From: an uncultured Roseibium sp.
Lineage (GTDB): Bacteria; Pseudomonadota; Alphaproteobacteria; Rhizobiales; Stappiaceae
Reading direction: 5' to 3'
Assembly: GCF_947494555.1 (NCBI RefSeq)
Contig: NZ_CANLVF010000005.1
Span: 248,001-312,000, forward strand
Length of the DNA: 64,000 bases
A program made the position numbers and the translations under genes. Of this stretch, positions 25,472-34,861 are shown in pieces. Every line of letters starts with the position of its first letter. Position 1 is the stretch's first letter. Under the pieces are notes generated by a model. The model was not told the DNA's origin. It ran no database searches and worked only from the letters and a program-made list of their open reading frames with translations.

Positions 25472-25908
25472 TTTAAGAAAAAAATCTCCACCGATAATGA
25501 GGCGCTGAAAGGACGTGCGATACGCGCACGGAAAACCCTGGAACCTCGCGCCAGCGTGAGTGTTAGTACAAGTCGCAAATACGGTCCATCATGATTTCTG
25601 CGCGCAATCCTTGTATCGACTTAAAACTGCGTCCCAACATTTGGAAGGAGCAGCCGAGTTCGGAGTAGAGACGGACCGGCCGGCCCTTCGCTTTCAGCAA
25701 CATTTTTGTGTGTGTTCTGCAGGTTTAACGTCCTCAATCGTCTCTGTCCTTCCCAAAACAGGGTTACCTTCAAGCAAAGCGGGACAGGGCAATATTTCAG
25801 ATATGCAATTGACAACGCTGAGATAACGCAAGACATACACTGCTGGCCACATCGGGCTTGGTGAAACGCTCGAAGACACTACGCTTTGATTGCGGGGCAA
25901 GAATAAGA
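25472..25908. other. Divergent intergenic region, no gene seen
   Basis: This 437-base A/T-rich stretch separates the divergent membrane-protein and RmlA-like starts. It must contain their promoters. Open frames in it are short and resemble nothing. Confidence 0.5.
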
Positions 25909-26832
25909 ATGACAAATGAACCTGGGAAAGATCCTATCGGTCTTTTGCTTGCTGGTGGTACCGGTAGCCGACTTTTTCCGACGACAAAGTCCGTAAATAA
26001 ACATCTTCTCCATGTCTATGACAAACCCCTGATTTACTACTCTCTTTCTTTGTTGATGCTCATCAAGGTTCGCGAGGTCATCTTTATTTGCCGGCCGGAG
26101 GACGAAGCGGCTTTCAGAGGTCTGTTTGGCGACGGAAGTCAATGGGGCATGACGCTGAATTATGTTCATCAAGATGAGCCCCATGGCATCGCCGAGGTTT
26201 TTCTCCTGTGCGCCCAGCAGATCGGCAACCGGGACTCAGTCTTGGTTCTGGGCGACAATCTGATCCACGGATCGAACCTGGCCTCAGTGCTACAACGCGT
26301 TCTGGAAGAAAACGTTGGCGCCAGCATTCTTGGCTACCCCGTAAAGAACCCTGAAGCCTTTGGCGTTGTTGAACTCAGTGGAGACCACGAAGTCCTGAGT
26401 TTGGAAGAAAAACCGGATCAACCGCGATCCAATTTAGCTGTTCCGGGTTTTTATTGTTACGACGGCCGTGCCGTGGAGTTCGCGAAATCCCTCAAGCCAT
26501 CCCAGCGGGGTGAACTGGAAATCACCGACCTCAACAGGCTTTACCTGGCCGACGGCAGCCTCAAAGCAGTTGACCTCGGTCGCGGCGTCGCCTGGCTTGA
26601 CGGGGGAACACCCGAAGGCTTGTTCGAGGCGAGCCAATACGTTCGAACCATGCAGCGCCGGAACGGCTTGATGATCGCCAGCCCTGAAGAAATGGCGTGG
26701 CGCAACGGATGGATTGACAGATCAGATCTGGTCGCTCTTTGCGAGAAAAACAAATCGAATGACTACTTCAATTTGTTGCATGAGATTTGTGTTCGCCCCC
26801 AATCAAAGTCAGTGTTGAACCCGTCCGATTAG
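25909..26832 (+). CDS. RmlA-like sugar-1-phosphate nucleotidyltransferase
   Basis: A 307-residue enzyme closely resembling glucose-1-phosphate thymidylyltransferase: LLLAGGTGSRLFPTTKSVNKHLL is the nucleotide-binding loop, followed by YDKPLIYYSLSLLML, VLVLGDNLIHG, LSLEEKPDQPRSN, RGELEITDLNRLYL and AWLDGGTPEGLFEAS. It should make dTDP-glucose from dTTP and glucose 1-phosphate, the first step to 6-deoxy and amino-deoxy sugars. Differences from standard RmlA (KHLL for KQLL, HQDEPHGIAE for QP.PDGLAQ) leave a shifted substrate open. No RmlB dehydratase is in the window. Start at ATG 25909 matches the family; a GTG 51 bases upstream would add an unmatched extension. Confidence 0.82.
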   Translation: MTNEPGKDPIGLLLAGGTGSRLFPTTKSVNKHLLHVYDKPLIYYSLSLLMLIKVREVIFICRPEDEAAFRGLFGDGSQWGMTLNYVHQDEPHGIAEVFLLCAQQIGNRDSVLVLGDNLIHGSNLASVLQRVLEENVGASILGYPVKNPEAFGVVELSGDHEVLSLEEKPDQPRSNLAVPGFYCYDGRAVEFAKSLKPSQRGELEITDLNRLYLADGSLKAVDLGRGVAWLDGGTPEGLFEASQYVRTMQRRNGLMIASPEEMAWRNGWIDRSDLVALCEKNKSNDYFNLLHEICVRPQSKSVLNPSD

Positions 26833-26980
26833 TGCGGCTCATTGGGCCGTATCGTCCATTTTTTGAAACAAAAACCTGCGGCGCCGATGCGCGCTGCAAA
26901 TACCTGCCAAGTAAAAGGCGCCGGCGATCGTCGTCGTGCCAGGAAACTCAACGCTCGGCCTACGCCCTCGGACCAGGAAA

Positions 26981-28123
26981 TCAATCGATTGCGTTTTTCA
27001 GCGTCCGGGCAACTTCGTCCTGTTGTTCAACGGTTATTGTCGTCCAGAACGGTAGTCTGACAAGCCTTTCGGAGTATTCATTCGTAATTTCGAGGTTGCC
27101 ATGCGCTCGACCGTAGCGCATGCCCGCCGGGGCCGAATGCAGGGGAACGTAATGAAAAACGGAATCTATGCCGTTTTTCTTGAATGTCTCGAGCACACTT
27201 TGTCTGTCAATGTCCGGTGCAAAAAGGACATAGTACATGTGAGCGTTGTGCCGGCACTCCGCGGGGATGATCGGGCGGCGCAGGATACCGCTCGCTTCGA
27301 GGGGCTCCATCAAATCGTGGTAGTAGTGCCAGTTCGCCAGCCTTTGCTCAGTGATCTTTTGTGCTTCCTCAAGCTGCGCCCACAGAAAGGCTGCAATCAA
27401 TTCGCCGGGCAAAAAGGACGATCCGACTTCCTGCCAAGAGTATTTGTCGATCTCGCCCCTGAAAAAACGGCTTCTGTCGGTTCCTTTTTCACGAATAATC
27501 TCAGCTCTCACCGACAAAGTTTCGTCGTTGACCAGCAGAGCTCCGCCTTCTCCCGAGATTACGTTTTTCGTCTCATGGAAACTATAGGTTCCAAGATCGC
27601 CGATGCTTCCAAGCATACGGTCCTTGTAGCTGGCCATCACGCCCTGCGCGGCATCTTCCACGACGTGCAAGCCGTGCTTGCGCGCGATGCTCAATATGGC
27701 GTCCATTTCACACCCGACACCCGCATAGTGCACCGGTACAATCGCTCTGGTTCGTGGTGTGATGGCAGCTTCAAGCAGTCTTTCATCCAGATTGAGCGTG
27801 TCCTCGCGTATATCAACGAAGACCGGCACACCGCCTCGAAGCACGAACGCATTCGCCGTCGACACAAATGTATAAGACGGCATAATCACTTCATCGCCAG
27901 GCTCGATGTCCAACAGCAGCGCGGCCATTTCCAGAGCGGCAGTGCATGAATGCGTCAAAAGTGCTTTGCTGCATCCGCTGTTTTGTTCGATCCACGCGTG
28001 GCAGAGTTTTGTAAACGGACCGTCACCGGCAAGCCTGCCCTTAAAGTGCGCGTCGGCGATATAGTACAGCTCCTTCCCGGTCATATGCGGCCAGTTGAAG
28101 GGAATGTGACTGTTTGATTTCAT
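26981..28123 (-). CDS. wecE: dTDP-4-amino-4,6-dideoxygalactose transaminase (WecE/RffA-like)
   Basis: A 380-residue PLP aminotransferase of the DegT/DnrJ/EryC1 family. Extended identity to WecE is seen by eye in LTHSCTAALEMAALLLDIEP, GDEVIMPSYTFVSTANAFV and VPVHYAGVGCEMD, with the Schiff-base lysine in SFHETKN. WecE aminates dTDP-4-keto-6-deoxyglucose to dTDP-4-amino-4,6-dideoxy-galactose (Fuc4N). The product carries a free 4-amino group that neighbouring acyl/formyl-transfer genes could modify. It is separated from the GtrA gene by 265 bases and may have its own promoter. Confidence 0.88.
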   Translation of the reverse strand: MKSNSHIPFNWPHMTGKELYYIADAHFKGRLAGDGPFTKLCHAWIEQNSGCSKALLTHSCTAALEMAALLLDIEPGDEVIMPSYTFVSTANAFVLRGGVPVFVDIREDTLNLDERLLEAAITPRTRAIVPVHYAGVGCEMDAILSIARKHGLHVVEDAAQGVMASYKDRMLGSIGDLGTYSFHETKNVISGEGGALLVNDETLSVRAEIIREKGTDRSRFFRGEIDKYSWQEVGSSFLPGELIAAFLWAQLEEAQKITEQRLANWHYYHDLMEPLEASGILRRPIIPAECRHNAHMYYVLFAPDIDRQSVLETFKKNGIDSVFHYVPLHSAPAGMRYGRAHGNLEITNEYSERLVRLPFWTTITVEQQDEVARTLKNAID

Positions 28124-28388
28124 TAGGTCACCGTCTTTGTTTCTTGATCAGATCCGGAACCATTTACTGAAGCGGGCTCGATTGAGCCGATTGCCGACCT
28201 GCGCAGACTGCCACTCAAGATAGTGACAATGGCCTTTTCAATATATTGGGATCTCACTGCTTTGAAAGAGCAGCAATATGTTTTCCCACGCTGATGAAGC
28301 GCCGGTCCAAGGGGCTCGGTCATTATTGGTTCTGAGTTCTAAGCGACAGCGGCCGGCCCCACGAAACGAGCCGGGTAGGATCAATTTC

Positions 28389-28793
28389 TTAGTGCTTTGG
28401 CACTTCCCGAAAAACGTAAAACCGAAATAGAAGAAACAGTAGGCCAGCCACGACGAAAATAGACGCGGCCTGAACCAGCTGGTGCGGGTAGCCCAGCAGG
28501 TCAAAAAATACATACAGCATTCCCAAACTCGTGGCGTAGCCGACGGCGTGAGAAACGCAGTAACGAAACAATCCGCGGGTCTGATACCCATTGTATTCAA
28601 ATGTATATTTCGCGTGACCGAAATAAGCGGTCAATGCCGCAATCGGATACATTATCGCAACAGCGACCTTCGGCTCGAGCCAAAGCCAGGTCACGAGAAG
28701 ATAAATCAGGTAACCCAACAGATTGGTAAGCGCGCCTACTACGCCGTACCGCACCATTTGCCTTGTCGTTGTGATGATCGTATCCAGCGTCAC
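28389..28793 (-). CDS. GtrA family membrane protein
   Basis: A 134-residue protein with four membrane helices. The first helix begins MVRYGVVGALTNLLGYLIYLL, the second ends in an AYFGHAKYTFEY segment and the fourth in LLFLLFRFYVFRE, the two conserved blocks of GtrA flippase-like proteins (F....w.f). GtrA proteins are thought to move undecaprenyl-linked sugars across the inner membrane. The GTG at 28793 is one base after the stop of the adenylation gene (TAA-A-GTG), so it is translationally coupled to it. Confidence 0.85.
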   Translation of the reverse strand: MTLDTIITTTRQMVRYGVVGALTNLLGYLIYLLVTWLWLEPKVAVAIMYPIAALTAYFGHAKYTFEYNGYQTRGLFRYCVSHAVGYATSLGMLYVFFDLLGYPHQLVQAASIFVVAGLLFLLFRFYVFREVPKH

Positions 28794-28794
28794 T

Positions 28795-30351
28795 TTACTG
28801 CTCCGAGAGTGCGTGCAGGGATTGCCGATCGACCTTGCCGTTGGCGTTTTTCGGGAGTTCCGGCAATATGTGCAGACGGTGCGGCACCATGTAATCGGGC
28901 ACCAGCTGACCAAGCTCTTTCAGAAGCTGGCCATCTTCTACATTATTTTTACATGCGACATACGCGATCAGTTTGCCAAATGCTGCCTGCTTGCGCAGAT
29001 ACACGACCGCAGCCTGATCAACCTGAGCCAACCTCACGAGCGCGTTTTCTATCTCTTCAAGTTCGATCCGGTAACCCATGTGCTTGATTTGATTGTCCTT
29101 GCGGCCAACGAAATGCAGCTGTCCATCAACCGCCCTCACCAGGTCGCCTGTGCGGTACATCCGTTTCATGAAGCGCGTCGGATCAGTGAGCGTATGGAAG
29201 GCGGCGCTGGTGCGCTCAAGATCATTGAAGTACCCGGCTGCCACATTCGGCCCGATCAGACAGAGTTCGCCTTCTGCAACTTCATCACCGGCATCGTCCA
29301 TAATGACAAAATCGAAATTCTTGTTCAGGCGACCAAGCGTCGGAAGCCCTTCCATGTCCTCAAAATCGACCGCACTCAGCGTGTGAGCGCTACAGATGCA
29401 GGTACACTCTGTCGGCCCATAGACATTCACGAGACGCGCCTGATTTTCGAAACGGTCATAGAGCTTCTTGAGTTCCACCTTGGGGTATCCCTCTCCCCCG
29501 AAAACGATGGCACGCAGGTTTTCAAGTGCGCCAGGACCAATCGCCTTCACCGCCATGAGATACATCAGGGCCGAAGGGACCGAGAACCAGATCGTGCAGC
29601 TGCGCGCGCTGACATAGGAGACCAAGTCATACGGATTGGTGAGCAGGCTCCGATGGACCGGACTGAGCGATGCGCCGTTGAAGAGGCCCACATAGAAATC
29701 GAAAACCGAATTGTCGAAATACATCGGACTGAGATTTGAAAAATTGTCTTCTTCCGTAACGCCGAAACACTCCCTGCCCCAGTCGATAAAGTGCAAGAGG
29801 TTCTCATGCGTAACCGCGACGCCCTTTGGTATTCCCGTTGAACCCGAAGTAAACATTATGTAGGCGATGGTCGAACCATCCACCAACCGGCAGCATTCCT
29901 GCTGGCACTTAAGGTCTTCGTCGCTGGTCTCTGGCAGGCTTATCGTCTCAAGCAAGATCAACTCGCAGCCCTGCGCTTCTGCCAGCTCGGTCATCTCTTC
30001 CCGATATGCCGCATCGTCATAGAACAGCAAGGAAGGCGCGCTTACCTCGAGGATTCGCTTCGTTCGTGCAATTGGCGAACAGACGTCGAAATTGACATAA
30101 GCGATGCCAAGACGAAGTGAAGCAAGCATAAGGGCATATGAAAGTGGGCGTTTGTCGTGCCCAATGGCAATCACGTTCCCCCGGCGGAGACCCTTGCTCA
30201 GAAGCAGTGTTGCAAGCGAGGCGGCCCAGGTTCCCAGATCACCAAAAGAGTGATCACTCTCAGCGTAGCGCAGTGCCGGTCGTGCGGAGTGCCGGCTCAG
30301 TGTTACGGCGAGGAGATTGCCTAGATTGTAGTGGTGCGGAATGGCGGTCAT
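28795..30351 (-). CDS. Stand-alone adenylation enzyme (DltA / NRPS A-domain-like)
   Basis: A 518-residue acyl-adenylate-forming ligase. The P-loop TSGSTGIPKGVAVTHENL (residues 168-185), the VNVYGPTECTC block, MYRTGDLV, GRKDNQIKHMGYRIELEEIE and the C-terminal lysine in NANGKVDR are the A3 to A10 motifs of amino-acid adenylation domains. The short N-terminus and length match DltA, which loads D-alanine onto a carrier protein. The likely carrier is the free ACP at 32161-32400. The substrate acid or amino acid is not readable. It is coupled to gtrA downstream. Confidence 0.85.
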   Translation of the reverse strand: MTAIPHHYNLGNLLAVTLSRHSARPALRYAESDHSFGDLGTWAASLATLLLSKGLRRGNVIAIGHDKRPLSYALMLASLRLGIAYVNFDVCSPIARTKRILEVSAPSLLFYDDAAYREEMTELAEAQGCELILLETISLPETSDEDLKCQQECCRLVDGSTIAYIMFTSGSTGIPKGVAVTHENLLHFIDWGRECFGVTEEDNFSNLSPMYFDNSVFDFYVGLFNGASLSPVHRSLLTNPYDLVSYVSARSCTIWFSVPSALMYLMAVKAIGPGALENLRAIVFGGEGYPKVELKKLYDRFENQARLVNVYGPTECTCICSAHTLSAVDFEDMEGLPTLGRLNKNFDFVIMDDAGDEVAEGELCLIGPNVAAGYFNDLERTSAAFHTLTDPTRFMKRMYRTGDLVRAVDGQLHFVGRKDNQIKHMGYRIELEEIENALVRLAQVDQAAVVYLRKQAAFGKLIAYVACKNNVEDGQLLKELGQLVPDYMVPHRLHILPELPKNANGKVDRQSLHALSEQ

Positions 30352-30555
30352 ATCGATTTGTCGGAAGTCTCTGTTCCCCGAAAGGCAAACGGGCAGTAAA
30401 TCGGAAGAAATTCGCTGTTTGGTGTCGCCCTTTCAGGAGGGTGGTTCGAGCAATTACCGGACGCGCGTCACGTATGCGTTAGATCGCACGTCTCGTCAAA
30501 AACTTTGAATGAACCTCATCAAGTGATCTTGTTCGTCACGTTTAGTCGAAGCCAA

Positions 30556-31431
30556 CTAGGGTTGCAACAAGCTGGAACCAACGGCGATGATCTCTCCCCC
30601 TTCCGACTGGACCTCCAAGAACCTTATGATTTCACCGTCCTTGCGAAAGACAATGCCGTTTTCGTAACTCAATCCAACCACGCATTCGGGGAAGCCCTCC
30701 AGCGCCTTGTTGATAAAGGGATTTTGCATGCGCTGTGCTGAAAAGACGCGAAACTGAGTTCCCTTGACATTGAAAGCGCAACCTTGAGAACGGTTGTTGA
30801 ATGCCTTGACCTTTTGAAGGATCAAATCATTGCCCTCTTGAAAGGTAATTCTCTGATCCTCCGCGCTCCGGGTGTAGTAAATTGCATCGGGATCATCGGG
30901 CTGTGCTCGCTGGGGTTCAAAGTTTCGAACAAGCGCTTGTGAAAAGGCGTCCTGCTCAGCAATGAAACTCAGCTGATAGAGTGTCGTAACGTCCAGATCA
31001 GACGAAAACGGAATGCGAACGCTGGATATGATGTCTCCGGTATCAATGCCGGCATCCATGACGTGACACGTGGCACCGCCATCACGTTTGTGCAGTATGG
31101 AGCCGATCACCGGATCAACGCCCCGCAAGTCAGGGAGGCACGACGGATGGATATTTACATAGTGCGCGGCCGGCAATTTGCTCACAGGAAGGATATAGGG
31201 GCAGCCATTGGAAACGAGAACGTCGTAGCTGCTCTGCTCCAGGCGCTGGAGGAGCTCCCGTTTGCTACTGATAGTGAAGTAGTCCGACACACCTGAAATC
31301 ATACCGTGCTGCAAGTCACGTTCCAGATGGGTCCCCGCGACCGCGAACACCTGGGCAACATTCAGCTCTTCGGCAATCATGCGCTCAAGCACGAAACGTC
31401 TGTTGCCGACAAAAACAAAACTGGTGGCCAT
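30556..31431 (-). CDS. Formyltransferase-family enzyme (sugar N-formyl/acyl transfer)
   Basis: A 291-residue enzyme with the formyl-transferase core: NIHPSCLPDLRG (Asn93, His95) and GATCHVMDAGIDTGDI (Asp130) give the catalytic Asn-His-Asp triad that uses N10-formyltetrahydrofolate. The N-terminus differs from Fmt, and the C-terminal domain is unlike the tRNA-binding domain, so a sugar N-formyltransferase is more likely, acting on a 4-amino sugar such as the WecE product. Its ATG overlaps the SDR stop (TGATG), showing coupling. Confidence 0.8.
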   Translation of the reverse strand: MATSFVFVGNRRFVLERMIAEELNVAQVFAVAGTHLERDLQHGMISGVSDYFTISSKRELLQRLEQSSYDVLVSNGCPYILPVSKLPAAHYVNIHPSCLPDLRGVDPVIGSILHKRDGGATCHVMDAGIDTGDIISSVRIPFSSDLDVTTLYQLSFIAEQDAFSQALVRNFEPQRAQPDDPDAIYYTRSAEDQRITFQEGNDLILQKVKAFNNRSQGCAFNVKGTQFRVFSAQRMQNPFINKALEGFPECVVGLSYENGIVFRKDGEIIRFLEVQSEGGEIIAVGSSLLQP

Positions 31432-32171
31432 CAGATCCTGAGCCCGCCATTAACGTCGAGCACGACACCGTTCAGAAAATCATTTTCTATTAGCGAGCGA
31501 ACTGCGGCGGCAACTTCGCTGGCGTCACCGAGCCTGCGCAGCGGCGTATTGTCCCGGATATGTTTTATTGCTGTTTCAGTGACCGCAGAATGTGTGGAAT
31601 CGGTCCCTATGAAACCCGGCGCAACAGCGTTTGAGCGGATACCCCAGCGCCCAAGCTCTTTCGACCAAGTCACCGTCATTGCGTTTACGCCGGCCTTGGC
31701 CGCGGAATAGGCGGTCTGGCCTTCGTTGCCGCAGGCGCTGATTGAGCTGATATTCACAATCGCTCCCCTGATACGAAGTTTGACCATGTGTTCTACCACA
31801 GCTGAAGTGACGATAAAGACAGAGTCTAGATTAACGGTCAAAGAGTCCCGGAAGCGACCATAGTCATGCATGATGCCGTCAGGATTCGTAAGATTGACAA
31901 GAGGTTCGCTTGTAATAACGCCAGCGTTGTTGACCAGTATATCGATACGCTTGTGCTTATCGATGATCTTGGCAACCTGCGACTTCACCTGAGAGGGATC
32001 CGTGACGTCCATCACGCAACCTTCAAGTAATGGAGAAAGTGCCGTAAGCGCTTCGGCATTTCTGTCTGCAACAACGACCGTTGCGCCCTCTCCTGACAAG
32101 TGCCGTGCGATTTCCAGCCCGAGGCCGCGCGCACCGCCGGTGACGAGCGCAACCGCTCCTTCAGTCTTCAA
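31431..32171 (-). CDS. Short-chain dehydrogenase/reductase, FabG-like
   Basis: A 246-residue NAD(P)-dependent SDR. VTGGARGLG is the cofactor loop, LVNNAG the structural motif, and Ser in NISSISA with Tyr and Lys in AYSAAKAG form the catalytic triad. The C-terminus GVVLDVNGGLRI is FabG-like. Within this operon it may reduce a carrier-bound acyl group or an oxidised sugar. Translation most likely starts at the TTG at 32171, which has AAGGAG eight bases upstream and makes the gene overlap the ACP end by 11 bases. Confidence 0.85.
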   Translation of the reverse strand: MKTEGAVALVTGGARGLGLEIARHLSGEGATVVVADRNAEALTALSPLLEGCVMDVTDPSQVKSQVAKIIDKHKRIDILVNNAGVITSEPLVNLTNPDGIMHDYGRFRDSLTVNLDSVFIVTSAVVEHMVKLRIRGAIVNISSISACGNEGQTAYSAAKAGVNAMTVTWSKELGRWGIRSNAVAPGFIGTDSTHSAVTETAIKHIRDNTPLRRLGDASEVAAAVRSLIENDFLNGVVLDVNGGLRI

Positions 32172-32400
32172 AAGACACTCCTTTGTCTTCAAGAACGGCA
32201 ACGATCTCCGCAACCGAGGTCATGCGCAGAATGTCAGGGAGGTCCAGCACGATATCGTAGGCCCGCTCCAGGGACATAACGAGATCCATCTGCTTCAGAG
32301 AGTCCCAAGAGCCGACATCGGTTTTTTGAAGCTCTGCATGGATTTCAGTCGGACGCAGTCCGAAAACCTCGGCCAGTAGTTCTGTAAGTTTGGCGTTCAT
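32161..32400 (-). CDS. Stand-alone acyl carrier protein
   Basis: A 79-residue acidic four-helix protein starting MNAKLTELLAEVFGL. The phosphopantetheine site is the serine in GSWDSLKQMDLVMSLE (Ser34), followed by the usual helix III turn. It would need a phosphopantetheinyl transferase encoded elsewhere. It starts one base after the NeuD-type stop (TAA-A-ATG) and overlaps the SDR gene, so all four genes are coupled. The adenylation enzyme at 28795-30351 is its most likely loading partner, as DltA is for DltC. Confidence 0.88.
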   Translation of the reverse strand: MNAKLTELLAEVFGLRPTEIHAELQKTDVGSWDSLKQMDLVMSLERAYDIVLDLPDILRMTSVAEIVAVLEDKGVSFED

Positions 32401-32401
32401 T

Positions 32402-33076
32402 TTAAATTCCGAAATGCTTGACATAATCTTCCGACGAAAAACGGAAGGGTTCGGCTGATCGAGACAGGTGGACCGAATGAGGTTTTGTGTCACGTGACAC
32501 AAGAGCCCCGGCACCTATGATGTTGAATTCACCCACAGTAACCTCATTCACGATGATTGAACCGACGCCAAGGAAAGAGTTGCGCTCAATAACGGCTTTT
32601 CCAGATACCACTGTGCCTGCGGCAACCCAGCAATTTGCACCAACAGTGCTGTGGTGGGCGAGTGTCACGTTACTCCAGACCATTGTGTTTGAACCGACTT
32701 TGGAACGTGGCTCGATGACAGCGCCGGGAAGGACCACAGAGCCTTTACCAACGGTTGCGTCTGAAGCGACAAAAGCGGTTGGATGAACATAGGTTTCGAA
32801 CTCATAACCCAATTCGATCAGCTTATTGAACAACCTTTCACGTGCCTGGTTGAGATCGTTGTAGCCCATCGCCATGATGAGGGAATATTCATCGCGTGGG
32901 TATTCTTCGGCCAAATGTGACAAGCCAAGTGTTCTGACGTCTGAAATCGTTCCGGTGTCGACATACTGGTCGTCCACAACAAGACCAGAGACCTGATAAC
33001 GCCCATCAATCTGAAGGTAGGAACAGAGAACTTCTGCAGTAACGGCGTTTCCGACTAGAACTACTTTTTTTTCCAT
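32402..33076 (-). CDS. NeuD-type sugar O/N-acyltransferase
   Basis: A 224-residue protein with an N-terminal Rossmann-like half (VVLVGNAVTAEVLCSYLQ) and a C-terminal left-handed beta helix of hexapeptide repeats (VGKGSVVLPGAVIEPRSKVG, TVGANCWVAAGTVVSG, IGAGALVSRD). This two-part design is that of NeuD/PglD acetyltransferases, which acetylate sialic acid or UDP-4-amino sugars. A His in LAHHSTVG is the likely base. It is first gene of the NeuD-ACP-SDR-formyltransferase operon. Confidence 0.85.
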   Translation of the reverse strand: MEKKVVLVGNAVTAEVLCSYLQIDGRYQVSGLVVDDQYVDTGTISDVRTLGLSHLAEEYPRDEYSLIMAMGYNDLNQARERLFNKLIELGYEFETYVHPTAFVASDATVGKGSVVLPGAVIEPRSKVGSNTMVWSNVTLAHHSTVGANCWVAAGTVVSGKAVIERNSFLGVGSIIVNEVTVGEFNIIGAGALVSRDTKPHSVHLSRSAEPFRFSSEDYVKHFGI

Positions 33077-33432
33077 GGTTATGGCCTATAGGTCTGAAGA
33101 ATCCAACGATGCTGGGCGCTTGTGCTGGTTTTTCGATGAAAGACACTTTTGGCGTGCTAAAGTCAATGAGCACCTCGTTCTGCACTTTTCACGCACCCGA
33201 AACAGTTTTTTGGAGCTGAGGAAACGCTTCATTCTTAACTTGGGCCAGTGGCTACCCTGCCGGTCGACCTACACGAATTTGAGGCACAATCAAACAGAAT
33301 TCGAATGGACGGCCAGGCGAAATCATCGACGCCGAAATTCGCGCGTTAGGCCCGCATTTGGTCTTTTTTTCTCTTTGTTCCTTTTGTAGAAACTTAAAAA
33401 ATTTTCAGCTGAAGCAAGCGAGTCCAGATATA
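33077..33432. other. Divergent intergenic region, no gene seen
   Basis: This 356-base stretch lies between the divergent NeuD operon and the methyltransferase. A 104-codon open frame here has no ribosome site and an unlikely composition; the stretch is taken as promoter DNA. Confidence 0.5.
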
Positions 33433-34371
33433 ATGAAAGTTCAACAATCATTGCAAAAAATATCGGTCGAGCTTGACTCCGACGACTTGATGAAATTCGA
33501 AAAATGTCCGGCGTGCGGGTCCGAACTTCCCAAGAAAAACGTCGGAGAAGTTCAGTCAAACCCTACAATATCTCTTTTGAAATGTTCAGTTTGCAAGGCT
33601 GTTTCGACATCACATCACGCCAAGCCGGAATATCTACGCAAGTATTATGATGAAGTATTTTCGAAGTTTTACGCGGATTTCAACGAAGAGGAGCTAAACG
33701 TCACGTTTTCAAACCCTCAGAGATTTGCGAAACACATTTTCAATATTCTTCCTGGCGTTGGATCAAACTCCAAGACTTTCAGACTGCTGGATTTTGGCGG
33801 CGGGGACGGTGCGTTGGCGCTTGCATTTTCGTCCCTTTTGGATGGACCGGAGAAGTTAGAGATAGATGTGATCGATTACGGGGATGATTTGGTTTCTGCT
33901 GGGTCAGACCGCTTCGTGATCACGAAACATGAGAGTACGGATACCGTTGACGGCAAATATGATCTCATCATTGCGTCGGCGTCGTTGGAACATGTCATCG
34001 ACTTGCGTACTGCCATGAACGACCTGATTGGCTTGCTGAAGCCGGAAGGGCATTTTTATGTCAGAACGCCTTACATAGTTCCCTTAAAAAGAGTTGTACC
34101 GGCAATAGACTTTTCGTTTCCGGCACATATGCATGATCTGGGCGTCGATTTTTGGAACCGCGTTCCTGACGTTTTTTGCGGAAAGCTGGATATTGTCCAC
34201 TCTTCGCCATCAATTGTGGAGATCGACTGGCGGACCAACTGGTACCGTTATTTGATTGCAGCCAGCATGAAACTCCCTGCAAACATCGAGTTCTTTTTCC
34301 ACAAACGTAAGAAGTTTGCAATTTGGCCGTATGTCGGCGGATGGGAAACCATGTATGTACTTTCGAAGTGA
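33433..34371 (+). CDS. Class I SAM methyltransferase with zinc ribbon
   Basis: A 312-residue protein. An N-terminal zinc ribbon (CPACGSEL...CSVCKA, about residues 24-55) precedes a SAM-binding core with LLDFGGGDGALAL (motif I) and YDLIIASASLEHVIDL (motif IV region). This layout is common in C- or O-methyltransferases of glycan and lipid clusters. The gene is distinctly A/T-rich against the window, suggesting transfer. The start at ATG 33433 places the ribbon at the usual distance; the upstream part of the frame is low-complexity. Confidence 0.8.
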   Translation: MKVQQSLQKISVELDSDDLMKFEKCPACGSELPKKNVGEVQSNPTISLLKCSVCKAVSTSHHAKPEYLRKYYDEVFSKFYADFNEEELNVTFSNPQRFAKHIFNILPGVGSNSKTFRLLDFGGGDGALALAFSSLLDGPEKLEIDVIDYGDDLVSAGSDRFVITKHESTDTVDGKYDLIIASASLEHVIDLRTAMNDLIGLLKPEGHFYVRTPYIVPLKRVVPAIDFSFPAHMHDLGVDFWNRVPDVFCGKLDIVHSSPSIVEIDWRTNWYRYLIAASMKLPANIEFFFHKRKKFAIWPYVGGWETMYVLSK

Positions 34372-34861
34372 GAAATTACACGTCGCCCAGATGTCAATGC
34401 CTTAATGCCGCCGAACTTAGTGACAAAACCGCATCAAGTATCGGTAGGGAAACGAACCAGTCGGTTCACGTCAGCAGAAACCCTGATCTGACTGTGTTAT
34501 CGGATACCGTCAAACGCAATCCTGGATCCTGCACCGTAGCTCAAATGATCAATACAACTCTATACTTGCCCGACCGACATAGCTGCCGGTCACAAGCAAT
34601 CCGTTTGAACAACATTGGTCATCTGACGCATTGCGGAACCACTTGCGGCCACTTCGCAAGAATAGAGGCGGCACTGGTTGAAAATCTGCCTGACACCGTC
34701 CGTCAGACGGGTGACAATCTAAGGCCACAAGTTGAAGCCGCAAAAATGATATTCACTCACCTGCCTCGTTTTACCGGGTTTGGCGCTGGCCATGCATCGT
34801 CAGTCAGAGCGCACTCGATCGTGACGATCGCCCCTCACTTTTTCACTCTGGAGTTGGTTTG
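34372..34861. other. 490-base gap without a supported gene
   Basis: Between the methyltransferase and GT2 genes, a 179-codon open frame overlaps the methyltransferase end and has no ribosome site. Neither strand gives a protein that I recognise. It may hold a decayed gene. Confidence 0.45.

Noticed and set aside
33075-33389. 104-codon frame in the divergent region before the methyltransferase
   Set aside because: No ribosome site, it overlaps the NeuD start codon, and the amino-acid composition is unlikely.
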